A DNA stretch of 10,568 bases from Sedimentisphaerales bacterium (GTDB taxonomy: Bacteria > Planctomycetota > Phycisphaerae > Sedimentisphaerales > SM23-30), in the NCBI GenBank assembly GCA_030634605.1, contig DAOWAK010000015.1, forward strand, positions 1-10,568. Reading direction: 5' to 3'. Under the pieces are notes generated by a model. The model searched no databases. It saw nothing but the letters and a program-made list of their open reading frames with translations, and was not told the DNA's origin. A program made the position numbers and the translations under genes. Shown here one piece after another: positions 1-7,861 of the stretch (within the stretch, counting starts at the first letter, position 1; every line of letters starts with the position of its first letter).

Positions 1-960
1 GCGAGCATCGACGTCCTGGCCTGTTAGTGTCGCACCGGCACCGATATCGTCGAAGACACCCAGGTCCCGTGCGGCATATCCTGTACCCAATTCTGTAATA
101 GTAAGATCTGCACCACCCATGGTGGAAGTTATGGTAAGTCCGTCACCGGTTGCATTAATAGCGGCGGTTGTGGTGGCAACCGTACTGTCATTTATTTTCC
201 TGATGAGGTCGCCAACGGTCACACAGGAACTCAGATCAACCGTATCGGAATTCACGCCATCACTAATAGTAATGCTGCTGAGCCTAACACCCATGTCCAG
301 GTTTCCGTTAAGATCAGAAATCAGAGTATCAACTGTAATATCCGGATCAAGATCCGCAATGCCGACGACCTGGCTGCTCTGAATACCGAAAGTTTCGTCG
401 GGATTGATATTGAAGAAAACCTCATTGTCATCAGCAACCCGTGAGGATAATTGATCGAGCGTTCCCGTGAAAAGCACCCCGCCGCTGGAAGCTTCGAAGG
501 GAGCAACCGTAGAATTTTCACCGGCGAAAATGTAGCTGCCGCGGTAGGAAGTGTTGCCGATGGTAACCATTTGCTCAATAATCTGGTCGATCATCTGGGC
601 ATTGGCACTGCGGGCGGAGTCATCCGCACCCATACCGATGCTTTCGAGAGCCAGCGAATGAGCGTTCTGCAGCAAAGTGTTGGCCTGTCCGAAAGCGCTG
701 TCCGCGGTAGCCAGGGCACCATCGACAAAACCAATATTGCTGATGTATTGCTGGTACCTTTCCAACATGCTGTCGAGATGCATGATCGTGGTGCCTTCGG
801 CGGGCGAGTCGCTGGGCCGGGACAGTCTCAAGCCGGACGATAACTGATTCTGAGTTTTTAACAGATCAACGGAATTATTCCGGATGCTGTTCATCAGCAA
901 ATCGGTCCTCATGAGCATGGACACGCGAGCAACATTTGTCGGCCTTACGGAAGAAGGCAT
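1..960 (-). CDS. flgL: FlgL, hook-filament junction protein (5' part, cut by window edge)
   Basis: This is the second hook-filament junction protein (HAP3), exported through the flagellar type III apparatus and placed between FlgK and the filament. The ATG at 960-958 opens 320 codons without a stop to the window edge, so the C-terminus is missing. The N-terminal 150 residues are flagellin-like: RVSMLMRTDLLMNSIRNNS at about 12-30, QNQLSSGLRLSRPSDSPA at about 38-55, and NTSYRGSYIFAG at 136-147. From about residue 200 a threonine-, aspartate- and glycine-rich beta segment (TISDGVNSDTVDLSS at 231-245, then TVGDLIRKIND) resembles the flagellin hook-IN repeat, which makes this a long FlgL. The start is supported by GAGG about 9 bases upstream. 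It follows flgK after 111 bases, which hold a possible sigma-28 promoter. The D0/D1 region is shared with flagellin, but the position after flgN-flgK favours FlgL. Confidence 0.9.
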   Translation of the reverse strand, partial: MPSSVRPTNVARVSMLMRTDLLMNSIRNNSVDLLKTQNQLSSGLRLSRPSDSPAEGTTIMHLDSMLERYQQYISNIGFVDGALATADSAFGQANTLLQNAHSLALESIGMGADDSARSANAQMIDQIIEQMVTIGNTSYRGSYIFAGENSTVAPFEASSGGVLFTGTLDQLSSRVADDNEVFFNINPDETFGIQSSQVVGIADLDPDITVDTLISDLNGNLDMGVRLSSITISDGVNSDTVDLSSCVTVGDLIRKINDSTVATTTAAINATGDGLTITSTMGGADLTITELGTGYAARDLGVFDDIGAGATLTGQDVDAR

Positions 961-1002
961 GGTTAAAACCTCTTTTTGGGGTCAGCAGTTTGTTAAATCA
1001 GG

Positions 1003-1029
1003 TTTTCAGCTGGCCGGTATTTCTTTTTA
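1003..1029 (-). promoter_or_regulatory. Candidate sigma-28 (FliA-type) promoter for flgL
   Basis: On the minus strand TAAA (1029-1026) is followed after exactly 15 bases by GCTGAAAA (1010-1003). The enterobacterial sigma-28 consensus is TAAA-N15-GCCGATAA, so the -35 core is complete and the -10 matches 6 of 8 bases. A transcript would start near 995 and leave a leader of about 35 bases before the flgL ATG. The site is in the widest gap inside the operon, in front of a gene that is a late class in other bacteria. The surrounding DNA is A/T rich, so a chance match is possible. Confidence 0.4.
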
Positions 1030-1071
1030 AACTTTTTTTTCGACAATCCTTTGATTCTAATTTTGTTGCTT

Positions 1072-2793
1072 CTAAACCAGGGAGATTATCTCATCGAGCA
1101 TTTGATTTATCAAACTTACATAGCGCGACGCTCCCTGGAAAGCCCGCTGGAAGATAATCATGTTGATAGCTTCTTCGTCGATCGAAACGCCGCTGATGCT
1201 CTGTCGTTCGGATTCGAGAGTCTGCAGAACGACATCGGCAGCTGTATAGTTATCCTGAGCAGCTTTGGTGTCGGCGGCAATCGTACCAATCAAGGCACTG
1301 AAACTGTCAGAAAGGGACAGATCGTTTAGCGATGCAACATTAACAGTGCTGAGTTGGGCAATGTCAGCGGCAATATCACTGTTTCCAGCCAGGCCGTTGC
1401 CGCTGCAAGCTACGTCGCGCGGGCTCGAAGCAAGTTCCGAGCGAACCCGAATATTTGTGCCACCGGTTCCTTCAAAGAAAGTGTTGATACCCAGCACCGC
1501 CAGAGCGTTGGTGGCATCGGATGCATTTTCCGGACCGGAAAAACCGAAGGTGAAACCCGAGTCCGAATTAATCCTCAACCGTCCGGCGGTATCAACAAAA
1601 GCATTAATATTGGCAGCAGCATCGAGATCCGCAGCCAGATCGTTCAAGCTGGTATCGCTGGAATCCATGCCCACAGAAACGTTGACCTGGGTAGTTACGG
1701 TATTGCCGGAACTGTCCGTTACATGCAGATTGAACACGCCGTTGGTCACCGCCCAGGGCAGTTCGGTAGCATCGACATCAGCCAGAGAAGCAGTCGGATC
1801 TTCGGTAGTATAGAAGCTGGAAACCGCGGTAAAGCCGTCCATACCGCGACCCAGACTGTGACGCTGGTTGACCTCGAAAATCATGGCTTTGGTCCAGTTA
1901 TCTACCTGGGCGATAACACCGCCCAGCTTATCGTCGCGGGCGGTAATCAGACCATGAATTTTCCCGCTGGTTAATTCGATGGCCTGTTGATTGTCGGAAA
2001 AAACCACCTGAGCCAAGGCGGCACCGTTCGCGTCCTGTCGTTCGATATATTCCAGCCCGCGATTATCTGAATATTGAATCAGAGGGTCGTTGCCAATGAA
2101 TACGTTAACCGCACCACCATCAACTTCGCGAGTGGTGATGTTAACGAGTTCACTTAACTGCTTGAGCAGATCATCGCGTTGGTCACGAAGTGCCGCAGCC
2201 GAACCGGCGTTTCCAGCTTCGGCAGTAACCACCTGCCGATTGAGTACGGCAATTTCCGAGGCTAAAGCATCGGCCTGATCTATCTGGAAGCGAACCTGAG
2301 CGTCAAGATCAAGTTGAACACTTCTCATTTCAGAATACGTTGAACGAATAAAATTGGTCAGGCCGGCACCTTCTTGCAGAACAACGCTGCGCGATGCGAT
2401 GTCCTGAGGCTGATTTTGCAGTGAGGACCAGGCCTGGAAAAATGCGTTCATCCGGCTGGATAAGTCGGACTCGGTCAGTTCGTTGAAGGTGGCTTCTACC
2501 CTGGAAAGTGCCTGCTGCTGAATAAGACTGGAAGCGGATTCACCCACCGCACTGCGGATACGGCCGTTCAGAGCTTCATCGACCTGCCGCCGAATATCAT
2601 AAAGGACAACGCCGGTGCCGGTATATTTTCCGGGAATAACCTCCATGTATTGAGTTGGAGCAAGGTGAACACTCTGACGGGAATAGCTGGGCGTGGCGGC
2701 ATTGGCCATATTGTTACCGGTAACGGCAAGAGCCGCCTGAGAGGCGGTGATGGCACTGCGCCCGATTTGTAATGAACCGTTAATTAAAGCCAC
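1072..2793 (-). CDS. flgK: FlgK, hook-associated protein 1
   Basis: This first hook-filament junction protein (HAP1) sits at the tip of the hook and is exported by the flagellar type III system. Both axial-protein ends are present. The N-terminus has SLQIGRSAITASQAAL at 7-22, then NNMANAATPSYSRQ at 27-40. The C-terminal 40 residues begin SGVSIDEEAINMIIFQRAFQ and end in a helix with LINQMLDEI, the classical FlgK ending. The central part, about 300-460, is a beta-rich variable domain (FNLHVTDSSGNTVTTQVNV). At 573 residues the length is normal. The start is GTG, not ATG, and is backed by a Shine-Dalgarno GAGG about 9 bases upstream. It begins 22 bases after flgN, whose product is its likely chaperone. 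Confidence 0.95.
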   Translation of the reverse strand: MALINGSLQIGRSAITASQAALAVTGNNMANAATPSYSRQSVHLAPTQYMEVIPGKYTGTGVVLYDIRRQVDEALNGRIRSAVGESASSLIQQQALSRVEATFNELTESDLSSRMNAFFQAWSSLQNQPQDIASRSVVLQEGAGLTNFIRSTYSEMRSVQLDLDAQVRFQIDQADALASEIAVLNRQVVTAEAGNAGSAAALRDQRDDLLKQLSELVNITTREVDGGAVNVFIGNDPLIQYSDNRGLEYIERQDANGAALAQVVFSDNQQAIELTSGKIHGLITARDDKLGGVIAQVDNWTKAMIFEVNQRHSLGRGMDGFTAVSSFYTTEDPTASLADVDATELPWAVTNGVFNLHVTDSSGNTVTTQVNVSVGMDSSDTSLNDLAADLDAAANINAFVDTAGRLRINSDSGFTFGFSGPENASDATNALAVLGINTFFEGTGGTNIRVRSELASSPRDVACSGNGLAGNSDIAADIAQLSTVNVASLNDLSLSDSFSALIGTIAADTKAAQDNYTAADVVLQTLESERQSISGVSIDEEAINMIIFQRAFQGASRYVSLINQMLDEIISLV

Positions 2794-2815
2794 TTTAAAA
2801 CCTCACAATTATTAA

Positions 2816-3319
2816 CTACGCAATAGCGTCAACAAGTCGATTTTGTTCCAGGAGCGTTTTTTTGCCGGCCCTTTGATAGAGGCCGATATCGCATCCCGAT
2901 TGAGCAAAGATGCGAAAAACACCGTCAAAATGGTTTAAGATTTTTTCCGATGCAATGCTGTTAATCCGGTTGAGCCTTTGTACTTTTTCCGCCATTTGCT
3001 TCAGCATAGCCGCCAGAGACAACAACTGAGAACGCTGAGGCTCCCGGCAGACACCAGCTAGTTCACTGGCCGTCGCCAAACTGCCACGCTTTTTCGGCAC
3101 CAGCTCTTTAGTGGCAAAACGGGCCAGATCTGTACAACGATTTTCCTGGGCCAGCGTGTCCTGAACCAACTGTTGTTCATTCACAGTCAGGGATTCCAGC
3201 CGCGTCAAATCGTAATGACGCATGGCATCGAGCTTATTGTCCAGCAAAGCAGCCAGGGATTGCTGGCAATTTAATTCCATTTTCATGGCATCAATAAGTT
3301 TTTTTGCTATTTCAGCCAT
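2816..3319 (-). CDS. flgN: FlgN-family export chaperone for FlgK and FlgL
   Basis: This 167-residue protein is mostly helical and has the FlgN pattern. An N-terminal helix (MAEIAKKLIDAMKMEL) leads into a long heptad-like stretch, LLDNKLDAMRHYDLTRLESL at about 25-44, and then VNEQQLVQDTLAQENR. Known FlgN binds the C-terminal helices of FlgK and FlgL in the cytoplasm, keeps them from aggregating, and delivers them to the export gate. The gene is directly upstream of flgK and flgL, which strongly supports the call because the family is poorly conserved in sequence. Its ATG overlaps the end of flgJ by 8 bases (3312-3319), which suggests translational coupling. AGGA lies about 10-13 bases before the start. 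It ends with TAG at 2818-2816. Confidence 0.85.
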   Translation of the reverse strand: MAEIAKKLIDAMKMELNCQQSLAALLDNKLDAMRHYDLTRLESLTVNEQQLVQDTLAQENRCTDLARFATKELVPKKRGSLATASELAGVCREPQRSQLLSLAAMLKQMAEKVQRLNRINSIASEKILNHFDGVFRIFAQSGCDIGLYQRAGKKTLLEQNRLVDAIA

Positions 3320-3707
3320 TGCTTAATGCTTCCTGAGTAATCGATTTTGCCACATGATTCTTTTTATAGTTACCCGCCTTGAAACCGCGCGGATCAAGTT
3401 GTCTCAGCAAAACATCCGTCAGAGGCGATTTACCCCGCTGACTAATGCGTTCGATCATCATCTGGTCCAGTTGACGAACGAATGTTTGAGCACCCGGACC
3501 ATTATCGAGAATAGGATTTTTGTGAGCGTCGCGGAATTCCCTCAGCATAGTGCCCCAGAATATCTGATTGACGAACTCATTGGCTTTCTGAACCAGTTCC
3601 GGATCGGCTTGACGGGGTAATTTCTCAGCACCCTTCTGGACCGACTGAATTTGCTGGGCAGCATAATTCTTAGCAGATATTAAATTAACATTATTGACCG
3701 CGGTCAT
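3312..3707 (-). CDS. flgJ: FlgJ-type rod-binding protein, single domain without muramidase
   Basis: The 131 residues match only the N-terminal rod-capping domain of FlgJ. The conserved core is LVQKANEFVNQIFWGTMLREFRD at about 38-60, followed by a glycine-containing turn and FVRQLDQMMIERISQRGKSPLTDVL at about 76-100. In gamma-proteobacteria FlgJ carries an additional C-terminal peptidoglycan hydrolase domain that opens the wall for the rod. That domain is absent here, as in many other phyla, so a separate hydrolase elsewhere must do the job (inference). The ATG immediately follows the flgI TAA with no intervening base, and GGAG lies 7 bases upstream inside flgI, so the two are probably coupled. 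A short low-complexity basic tail (FKAGNYKKNH) follows the domain. Confidence 0.88.
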   Translation of the reverse strand: MTAVNNVNLISAKNYAAQQIQSVQKGAEKLPRQADPELVQKANEFVNQIFWGTMLREFRDAHKNPILDNGPGAQTFVRQLDQMMIERISQRGKSPLTDVLLRQLDPRGFKAGNYKKNHVAKSITQEALSNG

Positions 3708-4910
3708 TTAAGACTCCGTTCTGATCGAGGCCCGCAGGGCACCGGCACGATTAATTTCATAAATTGCGTTGATTTTATCCTGGATCGGCACGTTAAGTTG
3801 ATCAAGGGCATCGATAAGTTGTTGAAGTTTCACGCTCCCGCCGGCGGCTGTATCAAATTTTGTCCACTCCGTCTGCGAAACAATCTGTTGGCCCGGACGC
3901 GGGATTGGTTCAGGTTCGATTATTCGAATCGATAGATTGTTTACGTGGACGATGACGGGGGCGATTTCCACGTTTCCGGTAATCACTATCACGCCGGTTT
4001 TTCTATTAATCACCACAACAGCTTCAGGATCGGGCAAATCAACCGGTAGGTTCATGATACGGGCGATAAAAGCTGAAGGATTGCCCGCCTGCTTTTGAGG
4101 AATAAGAACCTCAATGTTCTTGGGTCCCAAAGCAACAGCGGTAGGTTCCAGGTCAGCAGCTTCTGTCAGGTAATCTTCCTGGCCGACACCGGGAGCTAAT
4201 GCTTCTTCGTTGATGATGTCAGCAACCGCTTTGGAAACCTGCCATGATGCCTGATCTTCATCAAGGACAATAGTAAAGATGGTTTTCCCGGGATAGCTGT
4301 CCCGGTCCACGAAATTGTATAAAACATCCGTATCTATATCGCCGCCGCCTTTAACGATGCCGCTGGTGGGAGTCTGACTGTCCGGAATGGAAATCGGTCC
4401 CTGGGCCCAGCCGTAACGACGTGGATCGGCATGATATAAGCTAAGAAGTTCGGTAATAACCAAAGTGCCGCCGGCTAGGCTTTTGGCCTTGTCGATGCTG
4501 TGTACATTAACATCAATTTTGTCACCGTCGCGAACTCCGTGTCGTCCCAGATCGGCAGTCACCATTACATAAGCAACATTTTTCGGATTTAGGTCCATCA
4601 AGTCCACAGGATTGCCCAGTTTCTCGAGCAGTTCACGTAGCGGACGCATGGTTACCAGTGAATCACCGTCACCGGTACCGTTAAGTCCAATCACAAAACC
4701 GTGGCCGATAAGTTTGTTATTACGTTCGCCCAGAGGCCGCGCAATATCGCGAATGCGCGTCAAAGCTCCAACCGGTGATGAAACCATCAGCACCGCCAAA
4801 AGGGTCAGAATAACCACAGAACCCTTAAGTTTGTTGGATCGTTTCAGATTGTCGCGGATAATCTCAGCCATGTTTTCTGATTCCATTGTAGTTCGCGATT
4901 CTAAACTCAT
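3708..4910 (-). CDS. flgI: FlgI, flagellar P-ring protein
   Basis: FlgI polymerises in the periplasm around the rod to form the P-ring in the peptidoglycan layer. The family hallmarks are clear: TRIRDIARPLGERNNKLIGHGFVIGLNGTGDGD just after the signal peptide, then DLGRHGVRDGDKIDVNV, and PEAVVVINRKTGVIVITGNVEIAPVIV in the C-terminal half. Length is about 400 residues, slightly above usual because of a long N-terminal extension. The signal peptide has a basic stretch, NLKRSNKLKG (21-30), a hydrophobic core, SVVILTLLAVLMV, and likely cleavage after SSPVGA (49). The start is uncertain. ATG 4910 gives 400 residues. ATGs at 4886 and 4871 would give shorter, more conventional signal peptides, and a TTG lies directly upstream at 4913. 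None has a strong ribosome site; AGG lies about 10 bases before 4910. It follows flgH by 70 bases. Confidence 0.95.
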   Translation of the reverse strand: MSLESRTTMESENMAEIIRDNLKRSNKLKGSVVILTLLAVLMVSSPVGALTRIRDIARPLGERNNKLIGHGFVIGLNGTGDGDSLVTMRPLRELLEKLGNPVDLMDLNPKNVAYVMVTADLGRHGVRDGDKIDVNVHSIDKAKSLAGGTLVITELLSLYHADPRRYGWAQGPISIPDSQTPTSGIVKGGGDIDTDVLYNFVDRDSYPGKTIFTIVLDEDQASWQVSKAVADIINEEALAPGVGQEDYLTEAADLEPTAVALGPKNIEVLIPQKQAGNPSAFIARIMNLPVDLPDPEAVVVINRKTGVIVITGNVEIAPVIVHVNNLSIRIIEPEPIPRPGQQIVSQTEWTKFDTAAGGSVKLQQLIDALDQLNVPIQDKINAIYEINRAGALRASIRTES

Positions 4911-4939
4911 CAAAATTAACCTGTTGTTGTTATTCCCAA

Positions 4940-4950
4940 GTAACCGTTAC
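4940..4950. repeat. 11-base palindrome in the flgH-flgI gap
   Basis: GTAACCGTTAC is a perfect inverted repeat with 5-base arms around one central base, in the 70-base gap between flgH and flgI. It is too short and lacks a following T-run, so it is not a convincing terminator. It could be a small mRNA hairpin or a chance palindrome. Confidence 0.3.
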
Positions 4951-4980
4951 GCTTTAACACTTTTAACTTATCGCTCCTGG

Positions 4981-5799
4981 TTAAAAAATCGCCAGCCAAT
5001 CTATCAGACCGGAAAGCAATCCTCTTTTGTTTGCGTCCCGAACGATACCTTTGTGATGCTTGCGAACGTCCAACCGGGCCAGTTGCGTAGATATAATGGT
5101 GTTATCCACGCCGACATCCTTACTACGGCAGGTTCCGGTTAAAGTAATTGTTGTTTCCTCTTCATTGGTAACAACCTTGTGGGTTGCCTCGAGAATAAGA
5201 TTACCGTTGGGCATTACGTCGATAACTTCAGCCTGGATGCGCGCCGAAAGAGTGTCAGATCGCTTGTTGTTACCCTTGCCTTCGAACTCTCTTTCAAAAG
5301 AAAAGCTGACTTTGGGATCGCCGCTGGGTTGCTTGTCTGGACGAATACTGCCGGAGTTGAAACGCAGCCAATCCTTCAAAGCCGCATCGATGGAATATCC
5401 TCTCTCGGATTTGGTATCCTCCTTGGAAGCGTGCTTGCTGACCTCGTGAACGACAATCGTAACCAGATCATGCACACGAATGTCCTTCGGACGAGGCTTA
5501 TCGACCGCAATCCAGGAATCACTATTCCCCCGGGCTCGCGGTCGCTCTGTTTTTCCCGTATTAACAGAAGAATTACCGACAACATTGGCATTGCTGGATC
5601 CGTCGTCACCAAAACTTCGCAACCGCTGATTGCGGATTTCCTTTACCGCACGGTTGTAAATACTGTTGGTTGGCGTGCCGGCAAATGAAAACGTCCCAAA
5701 AATGGCAATAATCAGCCCGACCTGAACCAATCGCCGGCCCATTGTCGAGATCTTTTCAGCATGAAACATTTTTTTAGTTGTCCAGCTTGTCAGATTCAT
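4981..5799 (-). CDS. flgH: FlgH, flagellar L-ring protein (no lipobox cysteine)
   Basis: FlgH forms the L-ring bushing in the outer membrane. Family motifs in order are VHDLVTIVVHEVSKHASK at about 109-124, GKGNNKRSDTLSARIQAEVIDVMPNGNL at about 174-201 (family pattern: R-S-D-T-L-x-A followed by V-x-P-N-G-N-L), and TGTCRSKDVGVDNTIISTQLARL at about 221-243. The C-terminus ends in a hydrophobic GLIDWLAIF. At 272 residues it is slightly long. The N-terminus has a hydrophobic signal segment (VQVGLIIAIFGTFSFA, about 25-40), but no cysteine follows, so the usual lipoprotein cleavage site is absent; the only cysteine is in TGTC. The ATG overlaps the flgA stop as ATGA, and GGGAGAAGA lies just upstream, so this start is favoured although ATGs at residues 11 and 20 exist. 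Confidence 0.94.
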   Translation of the reverse strand: MNLTSWTTKKMFHAEKISTMGRRLVQVGLIIAIFGTFSFAGTPTNSIYNRAVKEIRNQRLRSFGDDGSSNANVVGNSSVNTGKTERPRARGNSDSWIAVDKPRPKDIRVHDLVTIVVHEVSKHASKEDTKSERGYSIDAALKDWLRFNSGSIRPDKQPSGDPKVSFSFEREFEGKGNNKRSDTLSARIQAEVIDVMPNGNLILEATHKVVTNEEETTITLTGTCRSKDVGVDNTIISTQLARLDVRKHHKGIVRDANKRGLLSGLIDWLAIF

Positions 5800-6995
5800 T
5801 TCTTCTCCCGGGCAAAGGTCATCTTATTGTTCCGACTGGAATCCGCGTTTACAATTTTCTGCTGCCGCCACTGCTGCCGGCGTTGCTGGTCGATAGATTG
5901 TTGCTGATCCGGTTGGATATCATTCTCAATAACGCTCAATTGGCCCGGCCCGGTAACCCGTGCCCGAACAATGGTTTTGCTCGGACCAAAGCGAACCGGA
6001 ACCACTTCATTCATACAACCATCTGCCAAAGCCTGCCCTCGGACGGTAACGCTGATCTGCCCCGCTCTTGATATAACTTCCACCGGATCATTACGTTTGA
6101 TTACTTTGAGTTTCCGAATCATCGCTGAAGTTACAACAGTATGTTCCGGAATATGACGGGAAACTTCGTAGCCAATAAGACCTTCCATACTGGCAAAACC
6201 AATGTCTCGATAAGAAGTAACCCGGCGGGAAGTGATTTTTACATCGTCTTCGGCAATCACATCTCCCGGAGCTAGCGAGCGGGCAGCAACCACAGATTCG
6301 CACATCAACTGAACCGTTCCATAAACACGAAATGACGAATATTTCACCGCCGCAGAACTGTTAACCGTAATTGCCCCTTTTGAGTTCAAGTCAACAACAT
6401 CAAACCTTACATTGCCCAGCGTGGCAGTTGAGCGGGGCTTAATTTCAAAACGATTTTCTCCCGCCGGCAATTGCAGACATTCCCTCTTATTGCTCTGCCA
6501 ATCAACTTTCAAACGATCGACTGGATAACCGGACAGTTCCGCAACCGTTTCGGTAAGTTTATCCGCCAATGTCGGGCCCACCGGAACCGCAGGAGTCCTC
6601 TCCAACGGCTCTGCTTCCGGTACTGAAAAACCTTGCGACACAGTTGCATTATCCTCGACAACCAATCGACAAAAAGCCGCCCCGAAAATGTCAACCGTAG
6701 CCGGATTGATTTCGGCACGGGCCAGAGCACGCGTAATTTCAAAAACTCCTATGGAATCATTTGCCAAATCACCTGAACTGGTGTGAACAATCAGGCTTTT
6801 CAACCGGCTTACCTGCTCGTGATTCTCACACACAATGTTCTCCGCTACGTCAGCCAGACAAACCGGCCCGGGTTTGACATCGGCACTACTGCGCAAACGA
6901 ATTTCGACCGCTGCTCCAGCTGCCAGCCGGGACAGACCAGCCAAAATCATCGCCGCGATAATCAAAATAATAATTTTATTCGAAAAGTTTTTCAT
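5796..6995 (-). CDS. flgA: FlgA, periplasmic chaperone for P-ring assembly
   Basis: FlgA escorts FlgI in the periplasm so that it can assemble into the P-ring. The protein has a signal peptide (K2, K7, hydrophobic core IIILIIAAMILAGL, likely cleavage near AAGA at 25-28). A long N-terminal region follows (29-230) that I cannot assign confidently in detail. Next is the SAF-type domain at about 235-297 (AARSLAPGDVIAEDDVK, then RHIPEHTVVTSAMIRK), and the FlgA C-terminal beta module at about 298-357 (NDPVEVISRAGQISVTVRG, QALADG, RARVTGPGQLSV). At 399 residues it is much longer than the roughly 220 of the enterobacterial protein. A glutamine-rich tail, with QPDQQQ and QQRRQQWRQQK around 361-380, is unusual. 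The start is supported by AAGAGAA upstream, and it follows flgG by 15 bases. It overlaps flgH as ATGA. Confidence 0.92.
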   Translation of the reverse strand: MKNFSNKIIILIIAAMILAGLSRLAAGAAVEIRLRSSADVKPGPVCLADVAENIVCENHEQVSRLKSLIVHTSSGDLANDSIGVFEITRALARAEINPATVDIFGAAFCRLVVEDNATVSQGFSVPEAEPLERTPAVPVGPTLADKLTETVAELSGYPVDRLKVDWQSNKRECLQLPAGENRFEIKPRSTATLGNVRFDVVDLNSKGAITVNSSAAVKYSSFRVYGTVQLMCESVVAARSLAPGDVIAEDDVKITSRRVTSYRDIGFASMEGLIGYEVSRHIPEHTVVTSAMIRKLKVIKRNDPVEVISRAGQISVTVRGQALADGCMNEVVPVRFGPSKTIVRARVTGPGQLSVIENDIQPDQQQSIDQQRRQQWRQQKIVNADSSRNNKMTFAREKK

Positions 6996-7010
6996 TTGTT
7001 CTCTTGAAAA

Positions 7011-7820
7011 CTAACGACGTAACCTGCTAACCACCTGCAAGCTTTCATCCGCAGCCTTGATCGACTGTGAATTCAACTCAAAATTCCGCTGAGTCCGAAT
7101 CATGCCAATCAATTCCTTCACCGGATCGACGTTGCTGGATTCGAGAAATCGACCAACCAGTTTGCCAAAGCCGGCATCAGACGGATTACCAGAAGATGGC
7201 GAACCGGAAGCTTCGGTTTCCACATAAAGATTGCCCCCAACCATTCGTAAGCCATGCGGATTAGGAAAGGTATAAAGTTCGAACTGACCCAGGTCCTCCA
7301 GGGTTCCATCCACAATGCCGGTGATGCGTCCATCACCGGTTATCGTGACGGTATTAATATCCACTCCCTCGGGCAAGTTAATTGATGGTTCGAGCACCGG
7401 TCCATCGGCAGTCGCCAGCACCAGATCACCCTCATTATTTTTAATGAAGTTGCCGGCACGGGTATAGGCCACGCCCCCCTCTCCTATCCCGTCAAATGTG
7501 GTTACCCGGAAAAGTCCATTCCCCTGAATTGCAACATCCAGTGGCTGACCGGTTTCTTCCAGAGATCCGGTACGCAAATCAAGCTGAGTATTCGAAACCC
7601 GAGCACCCAATCCCACGAACAATCCCATACTGGTTCTTTGTCCCAAATTATTCAAAGCTCCGGGCTGGCGACGCTCTTCATAAAACAAATCCTCAAAATT
7701 TACCCGCTGAGACTTAAAACCGGTCGTGCCGGAATTCGCCAGGTTATTGGCGATGGTATCGAGCTTGGTGTCCATCGCCTTCATGCCGGTTGCCGCTGAA
7801 TGTAATGCTGTTATCGCCAT
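7011..7820 (-). CDS. flgG: FlgG, distal rod protein
   Basis: FlgG builds the distal rod that spans the periplasm through the P- and L-rings. The N-terminal axial motif is DTIANNLANSGTTGFKSQRV at 21-40. The following segment, FYEERRQPGALNNLGQ at about 46-61, and then GLFVGLGARV, match the rod-specific insertion that separates FlgG from hook protein FlgE. QPLDVAIQGNGLFRV occurs at about 92-106. The C-terminal helix is VDPVKELIGMIRTQRNFELN, followed by SIKAADESLQVVSRLRR. Length is 269 residues; the usual length is about 260. The ATG has GGA about 9 bases upstream in a run of A residues. It is 41 bases from flgF and 15 from flgA. Confidence 0.97.
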   Translation of the reverse strand: MAITALHSAATGMKAMDTKLDTIANNLANSGTTGFKSQRVNFEDLFYEERRQPGALNNLGQRTSMGLFVGLGARVSNTQLDLRTGSLEETGQPLDVAIQGNGLFRVTTFDGIGEGGVAYTRAGNFIKNNEGDLVLATADGPVLEPSINLPEGVDINTVTITGDGRITGIVDGTLEDLGQFELYTFPNPHGLRMVGGNLYVETEASGSPSSGNPSDAGFGKLVGRFLESSNVDPVKELIGMIRTQRNFELNSQSIKAADESLQVVSRLRR

Positions 7821-7861
7821 TTTTTTTTCCGTTTATCGCTTCTGTTTTACCTTTTCACCTG

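Noticed and set aside
1354..1974. Long plus-strand open frame inside flgK (about 200 codons)
   Set aside because: It lies wholly antisense to flgK, whose product is complete and well matched. The antisense protein has no recognisable motif or start signal.
3312..3707. FlgJ truncated by a frameshift that removed a muramidase domain
   Set aside because: flgN begins in an 8-base overlap with the flgJ end, and no hydrolase-like residues appear in other frames. Single-domain FlgJ is normal in many phyla.
4928..4960. TAAA-N15-GGGAATAA in the flgH-flgI gap as a sigma-28 promoter
   Set aside because: Only 5 of 8 positions of the -10 match, and the inner GCCG core is lost. It was not strong enough to annotate.
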